A stretch of 38,914 nucleotides of DNA. It comes from Clostridia bacterium (lineage in GTDB: Bacteria > Bacillota > Clostridia > Peptostreptococcales > Anaerovoracaceae). Location: the NCBI GenBank assembly GCA_024682015.1, contig JAIKZT010000029.1, forward strand, positions 1 to 38,914, in the 5' to 3' direction. The notes under the pieces are model-generated. The model did no database searches and was not told the origin of the DNA. It saw only the letters and a list, made by a program, of their open reading frames with translations. Below, one piece after another: positions 8,501-23,500 of the stretch (position 1 is its first letter; each line of letters starts with the position of its first letter). The translations under genes and the position numbers were made by a program.

Positions 8501-11500
8501 GAAGACCGTCGGCCCTGTCAAGCCTCTCGCGGACGAGGCGAAGCCGGAGATCGGGTTCGACAGCCTGGCGGAAGGCCAGTACGTCAACGACGACAATTAC
8601 GCCTGGTTCTACAGCAGGGATAACAGTTCGGTGGCACACGTCACGGCGACTTTTGTTGCGGACGACGGCACCGAGACAGCTTTGACCGGTTCACCATGGT
8701 CGTATGACTACGTGAAGACCGAGGATTGGCATCAGATCTACTACGGAGATCTCGCGGACGGCGCGTATACGCTGCGCATAACGGCTGCCGACCCCTTCGG
8801 CAACGCAGAGACGGCAGAGCTGCATTTCTATAAGGACAGCACGGCGCCTGCTGCACCCACGCTTACGACCTCCTCGGCTCCGGGCAAGATCGAGCTGCGC
8901 TGGTCCGCTGTCGACGACGCAGGCATCGTCGGTTACCGCGTCTACGTCTCGAGCGACGAGACCGGCGGCTATTCTTCGGTCAGCGGCCTCATCACTGAGC
9001 GGGCCTTCACGTATCCCGAGGGCGACTGGTCGTTCCTCACGCCGGACGAAGCGTACTGGTTCAAAGTCTCGGCCATCGACCGCGCCGGCAACGAGACGCT
9101 GTCCGCCCCCGTGAAGGGCACTGCGGGCAAGTACAACCCGTCCATCCGCATCACGGCTGAGAACCCCAGGCTGGGCGACGATATCGAGATCGCCTACAGC
9201 CAGTTCCAGCTGCACGAATATGTGTACTTCTATCTGGACGGCGAGACAACGGAGTTCACCGATGGCTGGGTCGATGACCCGACCACGGAGCAGACCGTTA
9301 CGCTCTCTGGCAGCACGGTGCTGCGCGGCGTGCACACCATCAAGGCGGTCGGGCAGAGCAGCGGCGCGGTCGCGCAGCTGCGCATCACCATCGCGGACCT
9401 CGCGCCGGCGCTCACGCTGTCGCAGAGCACCGTGGCCGAGGGCGGCAGCTTTACTGCGACGGTCAGCGGATTCCCCGCGGACAAGGCGGTATACTTCTAC
9501 ATCAATCCGCTCGACACCCGTACGACTGCGGACGGCTATTATAACTACCTGTCGTACGACGCCTCCGGCACGAATTCCAGAGACATGTCTCTGAAATACG
9601 ATCTCGGAAGCCCTGCTCCCGGAAGCTACATCCTGCGCGCGGTCAACCCCGACACCGGGCTCTCCGCGGAAGCGCGTCTGACGGTCGTAACGACCGAGAT
9701 CGCGCTCCACTATGCGGGCGAAGCGGTCACCCCGGGCGCATACGAGTACTTCCTTGCGGACGGCCTCGGCAACGGCTACGTCGACGAGTACATCGTCTAC
9801 ATGGACGGCGCGGAGATCACCACGAGCACCTGGTACGAAGCGGCAAACGGCTTCGGCATTACGATCCCCGCATCCGCGGAAGGCAAGGGCTCCGTCCTGG
9901 TGACGGTCAGCCAGCCCTCCACCGGACGGCAGGCTTCCGTTTCCGTGCCCGTCGCGCGGCATACGGCAACGCTTGAAACGAGCGTCCCGACCGTCGGATT
10001 CGAAGAGTTTACCATCACGGGCAGCGGCTTCAACGCGGGCGAGACCGTGAAGCTCTACGTGGACGGCGCGGAGGTCTCGAGTTCCTACACGGGCGACGGT
10101 ACCGTCTCGCTCACCCGTTCGTTCGGCTACGACGCCGCGGCCGGCAAGCACAGCCTCGCCCTGGAGGGCCAGACCAGCGGTCTGAAGGCTGCCGGCAGCA
10201 TCCAGCACACCGACACCGTGCAGACGATCGCGCTTTCCGGCGCGCCGACGCTCTATCAGAACCTCACCGTATACGCCATCGACTTCAAGCCGGGCGAGAC
10301 CGTGGCGTTCAGCGTCAACGGCGGCGTCTACACCGCAAACCGCAGCGCAGACGGCACCGGCGCGGCGCAGTACACGATCGACAACCTCGATCTGGCGCCC
10401 GAGGGCGGCATCTACACCTTCACGGCGACAGGCCAGACGAGCGGACGCACCGCGTTCTACGGCGTATCCGCAGTCTCGGGCGGCGATCTGACGCTGTCCT
10501 ATTCCGGCACCATCCGCAGCGGCAGCCCTATCACCATCACGGCAGCGGGTCTGGACGCGGGTGAGACCGCCGACGTCATCGTCAACAACAGAGCCCAGGC
10601 TCCGGTCGCGGCGGACGGCAGCGGCAATGCTTCTGTCGTCTACACCGTGCCCGCGGGCTACGAGGGCAGCCTTGCCGTGTCCGTGAGAGGGCAGACCTCT
10701 CAGCGCTGGGGCGAAACGATGCTCACGGCTATGGGCTATACGCCCGCCATTTCCGCGTCCCCGGCCTCCCCGGCCGCGGGCAGCGCGCTTACCGTCAGCG
10801 TCAGCGGACATCGTCCGGGAGCCGCTCTCCAGCTCCTGTTCGACGGCCGCGTCGCAGACGATACGATCGCAGCGAACGGCGAAGGCATTGCCTCCATCGC
10901 GTACACCATCCCCGCGGACACCGTGAGCGGCGCGCATACGGCGGCCGTGTTTGACCCGGCTTCCGGACTGCTCGTGCAGACGACCGTCAACGTCGCAGCG
11001 GCGGTCCCCCGCGTGAGCGTGCCCGCAAGCGCGGCGCCCGGACAGACCATCACGCTCGGCGCGACCGGCTTGCTCGACGGCGAAAAGGTGCGCATCGCGG
11101 TGAACGGCAAGTCTCTCGGCGATCCGTTTACAGCTTCGGCCGGCGCGGTAAGCACGACTTACACGCTGCCGCAGAACGCGGCGGAAGGCGCCTGGAGGGT
11201 CACGTTCGCCTTTGAAAAGGCAGCGCAGACCGCGCAGCAGGCGTTTACGGTCGCCGCGTCCGCCGCTGCCATCACGGCAGCCATGAGCGGCGACAACACG
11301 ATCGCGATCAGCGCCACCGGCTTCCTGCCGAATGAAACGCTGACGGTCTACTTCGACCACAGAGACATCAACGCCTCGCTCGGCGGCATCACGACCAACG
11401 GCGAAGGCGCGCTCAGCGCTGCCTACACGCTGCCCGTGGACGCCGCATCCGGCGACCACGAGGTGAGCGCCATCGGCCGCACGAGCAACCGCAGGGCCGT

Positions 11501-14500
11501 CGGCACGGTATCCGTTCCCGAGATCGGACCTGCGATCTCCGTGGCGGGCGCCGCGGAAGGGCAGGCGGGCACGACGCTGTCGTACAGCGGCCAGAACTTC
11601 ACGAGCAACGGCACGTACGACCTGTACTTCGAGAGCGAACTGCTCGCCTCGGGCCAGAGCGCGGACGTGTACGGCGACATCAGCGGTTCGTTCACGGTGC
11701 CCGGCGGCTACGGCGACGGACGTTATAAGCTCATCGCCAGCGACCTGGCCAGCGGCAAGGCAGCCATCTGCTACATCCGCATCGACACGACCGCTCCCGC
11801 GGCCCCGGCTCTCACCGTCACCCCGCGCAAGCAGGGCGTCGATCTGAACTGGACGGCCCCCGCGGACGAGGATGTCGCGTCCTACACGGTGTACGTGAGG
11901 GAAGAGGGCGGCGCGGCATACACGACGCTCGCGACGCTCGACCTGACCGTCACGAGTTTTGCGCACGACATGCACAGCGACGTCTTCCCGCTTACAGCCG
12001 GCAAACGCTACGAATACACCGTTACCGCCACCGACCGCCTCGGAAACGAAGGCGACAAATCCCTCTCGATGTCCGCGCAGCTGTCCGACGGCAGCGACGC
12101 GCCGAACGTCACGTCCGCCTACATGAACACGGGCGGATCCCTGCAGGTGGGCAGCGAATGGCTTTCGACCGTCAGCGGCTCCGAGAACCGCGCGGACATC
12201 TACGTGTCCGACGACCAGGCCGTGGTCTCCGCCAGCGTTGCTGCTGCGAAGGACGGCGGCGAATTCGAGACGCTCGCGACGACGGATGTCCTGTCGTACA
12301 ACGGCAGCTACAGCGGCAGCGTGCACTACCACGCGCAGGTTCTCGTCGATACGGGAAGACTGGCGGACGGCGCGCATAAGTTCCGCTTCAGCGCTGTCGA
12401 CAGCTCTGGCAAGACCGGCAGCTACGAGCGCCGCTACTTCGTGGACAACACCGCCCCGGGTCCCGTTACGGATCTGAACGTCAAGGCCGGCGCCAACAGG
12501 CTCACGGTCTCCTGGAACTGGGCGGCGGACGAGTACGGGCTTGACCGCTACGAGGTGAAGTACTCGACGAGCAGCAGTTTCCCGGACGATTACGAGATCA
12601 CGAAGACCCAGACCGTCTGGTATTACAACGGCACGAAGACCGCCGTGCTGCGCAGTCTGGATCCGACGAAGACGTACTATGTGCGGGTCACCGCGATCGA
12701 CGAGGCGGGCAACCGCAGCACGTACGCGGAAGGATCCGGCCAGCCGTTCGTCGATACCGAGAAGCCCGTCATCACGGGCATATCGCCCGACAGGGAGAAA
12801 CTCGGCAGATCGTTCTCGTTCTCCGTCGAAGGGACCGACAACGACGAGATCAATTGGAGTTCGCTGAAGGCGGAGATCAACGCCGGCGCGGGAGGAGCCT
12901 ACGAGCTTCTCGGCAGCGGCGGCAGATACCTCTATGTCAGCGACAAGGATTATAACGGCACGTACACGGTGCGCTTCACGGTCGAAGACCAGACCGGCAA
13001 CAAGTCGGATCCGTTCGAGATCACCCGCACGTTCGACGCGCAGGTCAGCGCGGTCACCGGCCTTGCGGCTGCTTCTGCCGCAGGCGGCATCAAGCTCACC
13101 TGGAACAGGGTGATGGACAACGACCTGTCGTACTACTACGTATACCGCAGCGTTGACGGTGGCGAATTCTATTACAGGACCTCGCTGTCCCCGCTGAAGA
13201 TCACGACCGGCAGCGGCGCTTCCTGGACGGATTACGACGTCGAAGAGGCCAAGACCTATACGTACAAGATCCTCGCCGTGGACGACGTCGACAACAGGAG
13301 CGATCTGGCTTCGGCTGAGGAGGCTTCTGCCGAGAAGGGCATGTTCAGCCCGGCCGTTGCGCTCGCGCCGGCTGCAGACGTCGCTCCCGGAAGCGTGATC
13401 CAGGTCACCGGCACCGGATTCCGCGGCGGAGAGTACGTCTACGGCTACATCGATGAGGACGCGAGTTCCATCTTCGGCGCCTACGCGGACGACGAGGGCA
13501 GCCTCTCCGTCGCCTGGAGCTACGTAAGGGCGACCGGAGAAGGATCACATACCATCAAACTCAAGGGATGGTCCTCCGAGGCGGAAGCCAGCGCGGTCTT
13601 CACGAGCAAGCCGGCTCCGCTGCCCGCTCCCGACGCTCCGGTCTCCGAACCGGGCATGATGTACGTCGACCTGTCCTGGAGCAGCGTGGAAGGCGCGTCC
13701 TACTACCGCGTCTACCGCAGCGAAGGCTCCGAGGCGGAAGCCCTGCTCGCGGACCGCGTGTACGGCACGAGCTACCGCGACAGCGACGTCGGCATCTCCG
13801 GAGACTCCGGAAAGATCTACACCTATACCATCACCGCGGTCGACCGTTACGGCACGGAGAGCGCGCACAGCGCCTCCACCGTCAACAGGCCCGACGCGGA
13901 TAAGACCGACCCCGAGATCAGCGTATTCACGTTCCAGCGCACCGGAAACGACGTGCGGCTCATCGCCGAGGCTTCCGACGACCTGCGCATCGGCAAGGTC
14001 ATTTTCCGCTACAAGCCTGAGGCGGCAGGGGACGGCGCTTACGTCCTGATCGCGGAAACGCCCGCATCGGGCAACGTGAAATCGGCTACGCTTTCCGCCG
14101 TATTCGACGTGAGCGCTCTCGCGGACGGCAGCTACACGCTGTCGGCCCAGGCCGTGGACGCCGCGGGCCGCGTGTCCTCGCCTGTCACGAAGACGCTCAC
14201 TATCAGCTCGCAGGCGCCCGGCGTGCCCGTCAGCCTGACGGCGACGGCCGGCCAGATGCGCATCTCCCTCGCCTGGGAGGAGCCTGCCGCGGGCGACGTG
14301 CCCGTAGCGCACTACAACGTCTACAGAAAGGCAGGAACGGAGGACTTCGCGTTCCTCGCGTCCACGACCTTAACGACGTATACCGATCTGGCGGTCAAGG
14401 CCGGAACGAACTACCAGTATAAGGTCACGGCTCTCAGCGATACCGAAGCCGAAGGCGCCGCGAGCACCGCGACTGCCGCCATCGCGCCGCTGGCCGATAC

Positions 14501-17500
14501 CGTCGCGCCCGTCATCACGGGCTGGCAGACGCCGGCCGGAACCCGCATGGCGGGGACGATCTCCCTGGCTGTGACCGCTACGGACAACGTGGCAGTCGAC
14601 CACGTGGACTTCTTCCTCGTCAGCGGCGGCACAGAGACGAAGCTGGGAACGTCCCAGACCGGCTCGCTGTCCGTGACCACGGCCGAGTACGTCCAGGAGG
14701 GCGAACTCACGTTCAAGGCGGTCGCTTATGACGCGGCAGGCAACTCCGCGGACAGCAGCATCGCCTACAAGATCGACAACCTGGCTCCCGCGGCCCCGGT
14801 CCTCACCGGATCCGCCACGGAGCTGTCCGTCACGCTGCGCTGGACCATGGCGGCTTCGCCGAAGGATCTGGCGAAATACAGGATCTACAGGGTCACGCCG
14901 GCCACCGGCTCGACCCCGGCTTCGTATGCGCTTCTCGGCGAGACGTCCGCGAGCTTCTACGTGGTCAGCACGAACGTCGAGAACGGCGTGTACTGCGTCA
15001 CCGCTCTGGACGACCTGAACAACGAGAGCATCTATTCCAACACCGTGACCTGCACGCCGGGCACCGATACGACGGCGCCCGACATCGCGTCTTTCTTCAG
15101 CCCGGACATCGTCCGCGCCGAGGCGACGCTGTCCATCACGGCGGAGGACAACACCGCCATCGCGTCGTACCGCATCGAGTACCGTCCGATGACGGCGAAT
15201 GAAACGACCGGCGCCATCGTGCCCGCAGAGGGCGCGGATGCCCCGTGGTATCTGCTCGCGAACGGCACCTGGGATTCCCTGGCCGGCACGACGACGAAGG
15301 CGGCCTCCTGGGATACGCTGGCCGTGGTCACCGGCGAAGACGGGCCCGAGGCGAAGTTCCCGGACGGCCTGTACGACCTGCGCCTGACCCTCACGGACGC
15401 TGCCGGCAACAGCGCTGCCGAGACGGCGCGCGCGACCGTGGCCAACGATCCGCCGACGGCTCCCGACGGCTTCCGCGTGGATTCCGGCGAGTGGCGGCTC
15501 ATCGTCAGCTGGAAGAGCGCGGCCGGAAACGACGCTTCGGCGTACGTCATCTACAGAAAGATCAACAACGGCGAGTACGAATACCTCACCACGACGACGT
15601 CCAACGTCTACGTGGACAGCGGGCTCGACCCGGTGAACCAGTACTACTATCAGGTCGCCATGGAGAACGACCTGGGCAAGCAGGGTCCGCGCACGAGCGA
15701 CTACAGCGGCGGCGGCACGCTGCCGGCCGGCGTCAAGACCAGGCCCGACGCGGAAACGTCCATGCCCGTCATCATGAACATGATCCCGGCGCAGGGCAGC
15801 CGCTTCAACGCGGGCCTCAACCTGCAGCTGCAGGTGAACGACGCCGTCATGCTCAGCACCGTCGAACTGTGGAAGGCCTACCTGGGCGAATCGAGCGCGA
15901 GCACCGTGCCCGACGACGCCTCCTGGGAGTCCATCGGCATCATCGACGCGAGCGGCCTCGCGAAGGAACTGGTCTATACCTCGGATTCCGACATCTTCGG
16001 CACCGAACTGTTCGTCGTGAAGCCGTCCGGCGGCAAGATCGACACCTCGTCCTGGGCGCAGGGCAGCTATGCCATCAAGGCCATCGTGCGCAACATGGGC
16101 GCCACGCCTGCGGAGCAGATCAAGACCTACTTCAAGGACGACACGCCTCCCGCGCAGCCGACGCTTTCGCTGTCTGACCCGCAGACCGGCGGCACCGTCA
16201 ACCTGAGCTGGACGGCCGGCGGGGCGGACGTCGCCTACTACAGCGTCCTCCGTTCGACCGACGCGTCGGCGGACGTCAGCGCCTACGAGGAGATTGCAAG
16301 GCCGCTGAGCCCAGCCTATACCGACACGGGCCTCACCGACGGCACGACGTATTACTATATGATCGTCGTCGTGGACAACGCCGGCAACGAGAGCACGCCT
16401 TCCGCGCGCCAGAGCATCGCTCCGACCGCGGTCTCCGACCTGGGCATCTACGGCGTCTACACGAGCCCGGCGACGCTCGTCGCGGGCCGCAGCAACGCCA
16501 TCCGCGCGTCCCTGCGCAACAGCGGCAACGCCGCGGCTGACGGCGTGGTCACGTTCTTCTACGGCAGCGCCCTCATCGGCTCTGCCGAGATCAGGCTGGC
16601 TGCCAATACCGCGGGCGAGGCTGAGATCAGCTGGAACGCGCCTGCGGAACTGCCTGCGATGATCGACATCCGCGCGGAGGTCTCCACAAAGCAGAACACC
16701 GATGCCAACGCGGCCAACAACACCTGGACGGGCGAGAACCTCAAGGTCAACAAGCCTCCCGTGGCGGTCATCGTCCTGCCCGCGCCCAACGCGGACGGAG
16801 GCTACGACTCCGGCGCCACCTACAGCTTCGGCGCAGCCGGTTCCGCCGATCCCGACGGCACCATCGTGCGCTACCGCTGGGACTTCGGCAACGGGAAGAA
16901 GGGCGACTACGCCACGAGCCCGACAGCCTTCAACGCGCCCGGCCGCTACACCGTTTCGCTCACCGTCACCGACGACCTGGGCGCGACGACGACGGCTGAA
17001 CAGACCATCACCGTCGGCGACAACCGTCCGGACCTCTTCATCGAGTCCGTCCGCTGGACGCCGACCGATCCCGAGGAGGGCGACATGGTCACCATCACCG
17101 CGGTCCTGGGCAACAGTGGACTCGGCGACGCGACCCTGGGCTTCCTCACGGGCTTCTATATCGATAACCGCTACCTCGGCTACACGAAGACGGACGTCGA
17201 CGGAACCGGCGTCTCACTCGGCGTGGGTCAGACGACGGAAGTCACGTTCCAGTATCAGGCGACCGCCGGCACGCACATCGTCAAGGTCGTCGCCAACGAC
17301 ATCCTCGACAACCTGTCCGAGACGAGCAAGAGCAACAACGTCAAGAGCGAAGTGCTGAGCAGCGTGCAGCTCGATTTCGCGGATGTGGAAGTCTCCAACG
17401 TCCGCTGGGATCCGGCTCCCGCCGACAATCTCTTCGATACGCAGGCACCGTTCGTTTACCGCGCGGATCTGCGCAACATCGGCAAGGCGGACGCGGCTAA

Positions 17501-20500
17501 CTTCAGCGTGTCCCTGTACGTGGACGACGAGTTCGCCGGCCGCCAGACCGTGCCCATCCTCGCGGCAGGCGCCAGCACGCAGGTCAGCTTCCCCGCCGTT
17601 CCGAGCCCCGGCATCCACCGGGTCGAGGTGCGCGCGGACGACCTGAACCCCGTCCTCGTCGAAGCGGACGTGGAGAACAACATCAGTTCCGTCACGACGG
17701 AGAAGTTCAGCGTGCACTATCCCGAACTGTCCGTCACCGAGGTCACCTGGAGGCCGACGGAGACCACGCTCACGGACGGCACGTCGCTGCTGTTCACGGC
17801 CAAGCTTTCCAACGTCAGCTCCATTGCCGTCACCGACAGCTTCAAGGTGAGCTTCACCATGGACGGACGCGTCTTCAGGACCGTTACCGTCGACGGCATC
17901 GGCGCAGGCGAAGTCAAGGAAGTCCAGGCCAAGTGGGCGGCCGCGAACGGCTCCCACAAGCTGGGCGTCATCGTTGACCCGCAGCACGAGGTCACCGACC
18001 CGGATACGACGATCCGCAAGGACGTGGAGATCCCGCGGCTGTCCATCATCTACCCGAATGTCTGCGTTACGAACGTCAGCTACAGCCCGCTGCGCGTGGA
18101 GGCCGGCAAGACCGTCAGCTTCCTCGCCACCATCACCAATAACAACGTGGCGACCGCCTTCAAGCGGTTCACCGTCGGCCTGTACGTCGACGGCAAGGCC
18201 GTATCCGGCGCCGGCATCGACGGCATCCGCGGATTCTCCACGGTGCCTGTCGTGCTCACGTGGAAGCCCGAGACGGGCGGCGCGCACAACGTGCAGATCG
18301 TCGCGGACTGCTACGGCGAACTGAAGATGGACGCGCCCGCGGAGGGCACGTACCGGACGTGGTCGTCCACCATCAACGTGGGCGAGTCCCTCGTCATGAA
18401 GACGAGCCCGAGCGAGGCAGACCAGGAGGCCGACGAACTGGCCGTCCTGTTCACGACGGACGAGGAGAAGATCACGCTCACGGCGGATCTGCGGCATTCG
18501 TCCAACAAGGATAAGGTCCTCACGCCGGACGACGACGCGGAGGCGCTCTACACCATCAGCTACGGCGACGAAGTCGTGGAAGGCCTCAGCGGCTCGATGC
18601 GCTTCGATTACGCGAACCAGGTCTTCACGGCCGACGTTCCGATCGCCACGCTCTCCAGCGGCACGTATCAGCTCGACATCACGGGCCGGTGCGGCGCGGA
18701 CAGCGTCACGGCGCCGACCACGAACCTCAAGATCATGGTCAGCGGCAACGTCCGGATCGAGACGAACAAGACGAGCTATCAGCTCGGCGAGAGCATCTAC
18801 GTCAACGGCACGTTCCTGTACGACGACGGCACGCCCGTCGCCGGCGAGCGCGTCGTGCTCGACTACATGCTGCAGCCGCCTCTGAAGGAGCCCGTCCTCA
18901 CGACGGACGCCAACGGCAAGGAAGTCCTGATGCGCTATCAGGCGGAGGAGATCGTCTTCGTCGAGACGGACGAGAACGGCGCTTACTCCAGCGTCTTCAC
19001 CCCGTTCACGGGCGAAGCCGGCGAGTGGGTCATCGAGGCCTTCGGCTTCAAGAAGATGCTCGGCACTGGCGCGCAGACCTCCGTTACGGTCTGGGGCCTG
19101 GCGAGCTCGCCTGCGGCCCTGAAGCTTACGGCTGCCGAGAATTCGCAGTTCTCCAGGGAGATCACGGTGCGCAACCCGTCCCCGAAGAACCCGGACGGCA
19201 CGCCGATCACGGGCCTTACCGCTTCTCTGGTGCAGAAGAGCGGCACGGGCGTAACGGCCACGCTGGATACGTCCGCCATGGCCAGAACGCTCGCGCAGGG
19301 CGGACAGACATCCGTCCAGCTCAACGTCTCGGCAGCGCTCGGCTGCTCCGAGACCGCCGATTTCGAGATCACGTTCACGTCCGACCAGGGCGCGTACTGC
19401 AAGACGCAGGTCCATCTGAACCTCGTCCCGGCGACGCCGCTGCCCGTTACGGACCAGAAGAAGGTCTCCGTCGGCATCAACCCCGGCGACACCGCATCGC
19501 GCGTGCTCACCGTTACGAACAAGGGCAAGGGAGTCCTCACGGGCCTGCAGGCGACCGTTCCGGCAAGCCTGCCGTGGGTCAGCGCCGGCGCCTTCGCCAA
19601 GACGACGCTGCAGCCGAACGAGAGCACGACGTTCACCGTCAGCTTCGCGCCCGGCACGTCCGTAGCGCTCGGCCAGTATCAGGATACGCTCGTCGTCTCC
19701 GACGGCACGGGCAAGTTCTATGCCAACGTGGCGCTGTCCGCCGAGGTCACCGCCATGAAGACCGGCGGCATCTCGCTGCGCGTCTCCGACGACGTGGGCA
19801 GCCTCGTGTCCGGCGCGACCGTCACGCTCATCTCCAAGGATGAGTACGTCAGCATCGCGGGCGGCGTCGAGAGCACCTACTACGCCAACTTCAGCGCGCA
19901 GACCGACGCATCCGGCATCGCGCAGTTCTACGACAAGCCCCTGGGCGTGTACGACCTGGTCATCAACGCCACGGGCCGCGAAAAGTACGTGGGCGAATGC
20001 GAGATCATGCCTTCGTCCGGCGCTCCGTTCACGGAGATCACCATGAAGAACCTGCCCGTTCAGATCGAATGGACGGTGGTTCCGACCACGATCGTCGACG
20101 AGTACGAGATCAAGCTCGAACTCACGTTCGGCGCGCACATCCCGACGCCGTCCTTCGGCTTCAACCCGCCCTGGGTGAACGTCCCGAAGAACGTCACGGA
20201 ACCCATCTACCTCGAGGCCAACGTGGTCAACACAGGTCTCATCCCCATCACCGACGTCGTCGCGTCCATCGTCCGCGAGAACAAGACCGATACGGGCATC
20301 AGCATCGTGGGCGGCGGATACATCGGCGAGATCGGCGCGCAATCTTCCGCGCGGATCAAGCTGCTCGTCCAGCCCGGCGTGTACAACCTGCCGTACGGCA
20401 CGAACGCGAGCGGCTTTGCGAAGAACTACATCCAGTTCGAAGGTTCCTACGTGTCGTTCGATCCGGATACGGGCCTGCCCGTCGATCCGGCTCCGATGAT

Positions 20501-23500
20501 TACCGGCAGCCTGCCGCTGTACAACCCGAGCAACACGACGGTCACGGTGGAGGCGCGCCTGCCCGAGAACAACAACAAGGTGGTGGAGGAGAAGATCCAG
20601 CTGCCGGAAGGCCAGCTGGAGGAGATCCGCTACATCGCCCCCGAGGGCATCGATAAGGAGAAGGAGCTGTCTCAGGACGGCGGTTCGGTCTACGAGATCG
20701 TCAAGCTCAGCCTGAGCCAGACAGCCACGCTCGAACGCCAGGCCTTCGACGCGACGCTGAAGGTCACGAACGGCTATCCCGAGTACGCGCTGAACAACCT
20801 GCGCGTCGACGTGCTCGTCAAGGACGAGAACGGCACGGACGTCTCCGGCAAGAACTTCATCATCGCGACGGGCGTTCAGGGGATCGCCGACGTGGACGGC
20901 AACGGACAGCTGCCTTCGGGCGGCGCGCTCACGGCCACGTGGCAGATCATCCCCGGCGCAGACCTGGGCGGCACGAGCCCGGACGGCATCACGTACTACG
21001 CCTCCGCGCTGGTTTCCTATTACGTCAACGGCCAGCTGGTCCAGACGGAGACGGACGGCGTGCCCATCACGATCCTGCCGCAGCCCAAGCTGACGCTGAA
21101 CTACTACGTCCCGCACAACATCCTGTCCAACACCCCGTTCCGCCTGGGCGTAACGGTGGAGAACTACGGATTCGGCGAGGCGATGAATCTCAACATCAAC
21201 TCCGGCCAGCTGAAGATCGAGAGCAACCAGTCCGGCATGATCACAGACTTCGAGATCATCGGCAGCTCGTTCGGCGAGACGTCCGGCAGCGAGTTCCGCC
21301 TGGCCTTCGGCAACGTGCCCGCGGCCACACAGGAATTCAACACCGAGACGAACGAATGGGAGACCGTTCCCAGCAAGGTGTCCGGCTACTGGCTGGTCCG
21401 CTGGAGGATGCCCGTCTCCGAAGAGCCTTACGAAGGCGAATTCCGCGAATTCAAGGCGACGCTCACGCACAAGGATTACAAGGGCGTGCAGCTGAACCCG
21501 CTCATCGTCGCGGCCAACACAAGCATCATAGGCAAGGACGGCGTCCTCGCGGGCAAGGAAGGCGGAGAGAAGGGCGTTGCGCTCGTCAACGAGGGCAACA
21601 CCGGCTTCGTCGATTACCTGCTCAACCTGGATACCGGCCTGCGCCTGCCGATCTACGTGCCCGACAGGCTGACCACGACGCATCTCTACGATGGCCATAC
21701 CATGACGGTGAAGGCTGACGGCGCGCCCAAGGGCACGACGGCCCGCTACCAGGTCATCATGATCCCCGAGCCCGAAGGGTCCGGCAACGTCGCATCCGTC
21801 AAGCGCAGCCTGAAGGCGGACGGTTCGGACGCGGTCACGCTGTCCCCGGGCAACTACTGGAAGGATTACGGCTACATCTACATCGTGAGCGAGATGCCCA
21901 TGAACGTAGCCGACGATCTCACGCGCACGTTCGCCGATTCCTACTTCTTCGTGGACTTCGGCAGCGCCGCGTTCCTCGAATCCGTCGATTACTCGCGGTT
22001 CACGTACGTCCAGTGCGACGCGGACGAACCCGGCGCCATCCAGCTGGGCAACGGCAATACGGGCTGGTTCCTGAAGAACGAGGCCTTCTACGATACGGGC
22101 ATCTATCCCGACGCGGGAGACCGCGACATCCGCCTGCGCGCCGTCATCGACAACCGCGACAAGGAGGCCTTCAACGGCTTCGTCCGGTTCACGGCGACGT
22201 ACGAAGGCGAGACGACGCCCGAGTGGACGAGCCTCGACATCCCCGTCAGCGGCGTACAGCCGTACGCCATCCAGGCGGTCTACGCTCCGGGCTGGCAGCC
22301 GGCGAAGGGCGGCACGTACACCATCACGGCCAAGCTCTATCACAGCGGCGCCACGGATCCGTTCACCACGCTCAGCAGCGAGGCGGTCATCAACGAACCG
22401 CCGTACAGCCACGCGGGCGCGGACATCGCCAACGCCGTCATGGGCCAGCCGGTCCGCTTCGACGGCAGCCGCTCCTACGATAAGGACGGCTACATCGGCA
22501 GTTTCGTCTGGGACTTCGGCGACGGCGAGAGCGGTTTCGGCCCGACGCCGGAGCACGTCTACCAGAAGGCCGGCACGTACCGCGCAAGCCTGTACGTCAC
22601 GGACAGCAACCTGTCGCAGACCGATCCGTACTGGTTCGATGAACACGACCAGAAGATGGGTCAGAACGACTACAACTACTTCTCCGTCATCCAGGTGACG
22701 GTAAACGCGGACTGCCCCGACCTGTTCATCAACGGCATAGCGTTCAACAAGACCAATCCGGATGCTGGCGAGGTCGTCACGGCGACCGCCACGATCCAGA
22801 ACGGCACGCTGCCCAACACGGGCGGCCTGCAGCCCACAGGTGCGGACGCTTACTATCTGGTGGGCTTCTACCTCAACGACAGCTTCCTTGGCTACGAGGA
22901 GGTGACGGGCAACCTCGAAGTCGGCGCCACGAGAAACGTGTCCTACACGTTCGAGGCGATCGGAGGCCCGCAGAAGTTCACGGCCATCGTCAACGACATC
23001 GGCCGCAACGTCCGCGAGGTCAACTACGACAACAACCGCAGGGACGAGGTGCTCTCCGGCACGGTCACGAGTTTCGCCGACCTGTCGGCCGAGACCCTCA
23101 CGGCTGCGCTCGTGGACGGCTCCACCATCTCGTGGGGCACGCCCATCGCGGTCAGCGCTTCCGTCAAGAACCTGGGCAACGCCGCGGCAGAGGCCTTCAA
23201 GGTGCTGCTGTACGACGGCGACAAGCTCGTCTCTTCCAAGCTCGTCGAAGGGCTTGCGAAGGGAGAGACGGAGAATCTCAGCTTTACCTGGAGACCCGAG
23301 ACGGGCGGCGCTCACACGCTGAAGCTCGTCGCAGACGGTCCTATCTCCGCAGTTGTCGAGATGGCGGAAGAGAACAACGCGAAGGAGCTCGTCTACACCG
23401 CGGTGGATCTCGTCTATCCGGACCTCACGGTCAGCAAGATCGAGACCAGCCTCACCGGCACGACGGTCGCGCCGGGCAAGAACGTCGTCCTGTACGCGAC

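Noticed and set aside
22809-22826. LPNTGG motif in the giant protein as a sortase signal
   Set aside because: It is internal and followed by ordinary beta-domain sequence, with no hydrophobic segment or positive tail. The same applies to LPNTG at 27216..27230.
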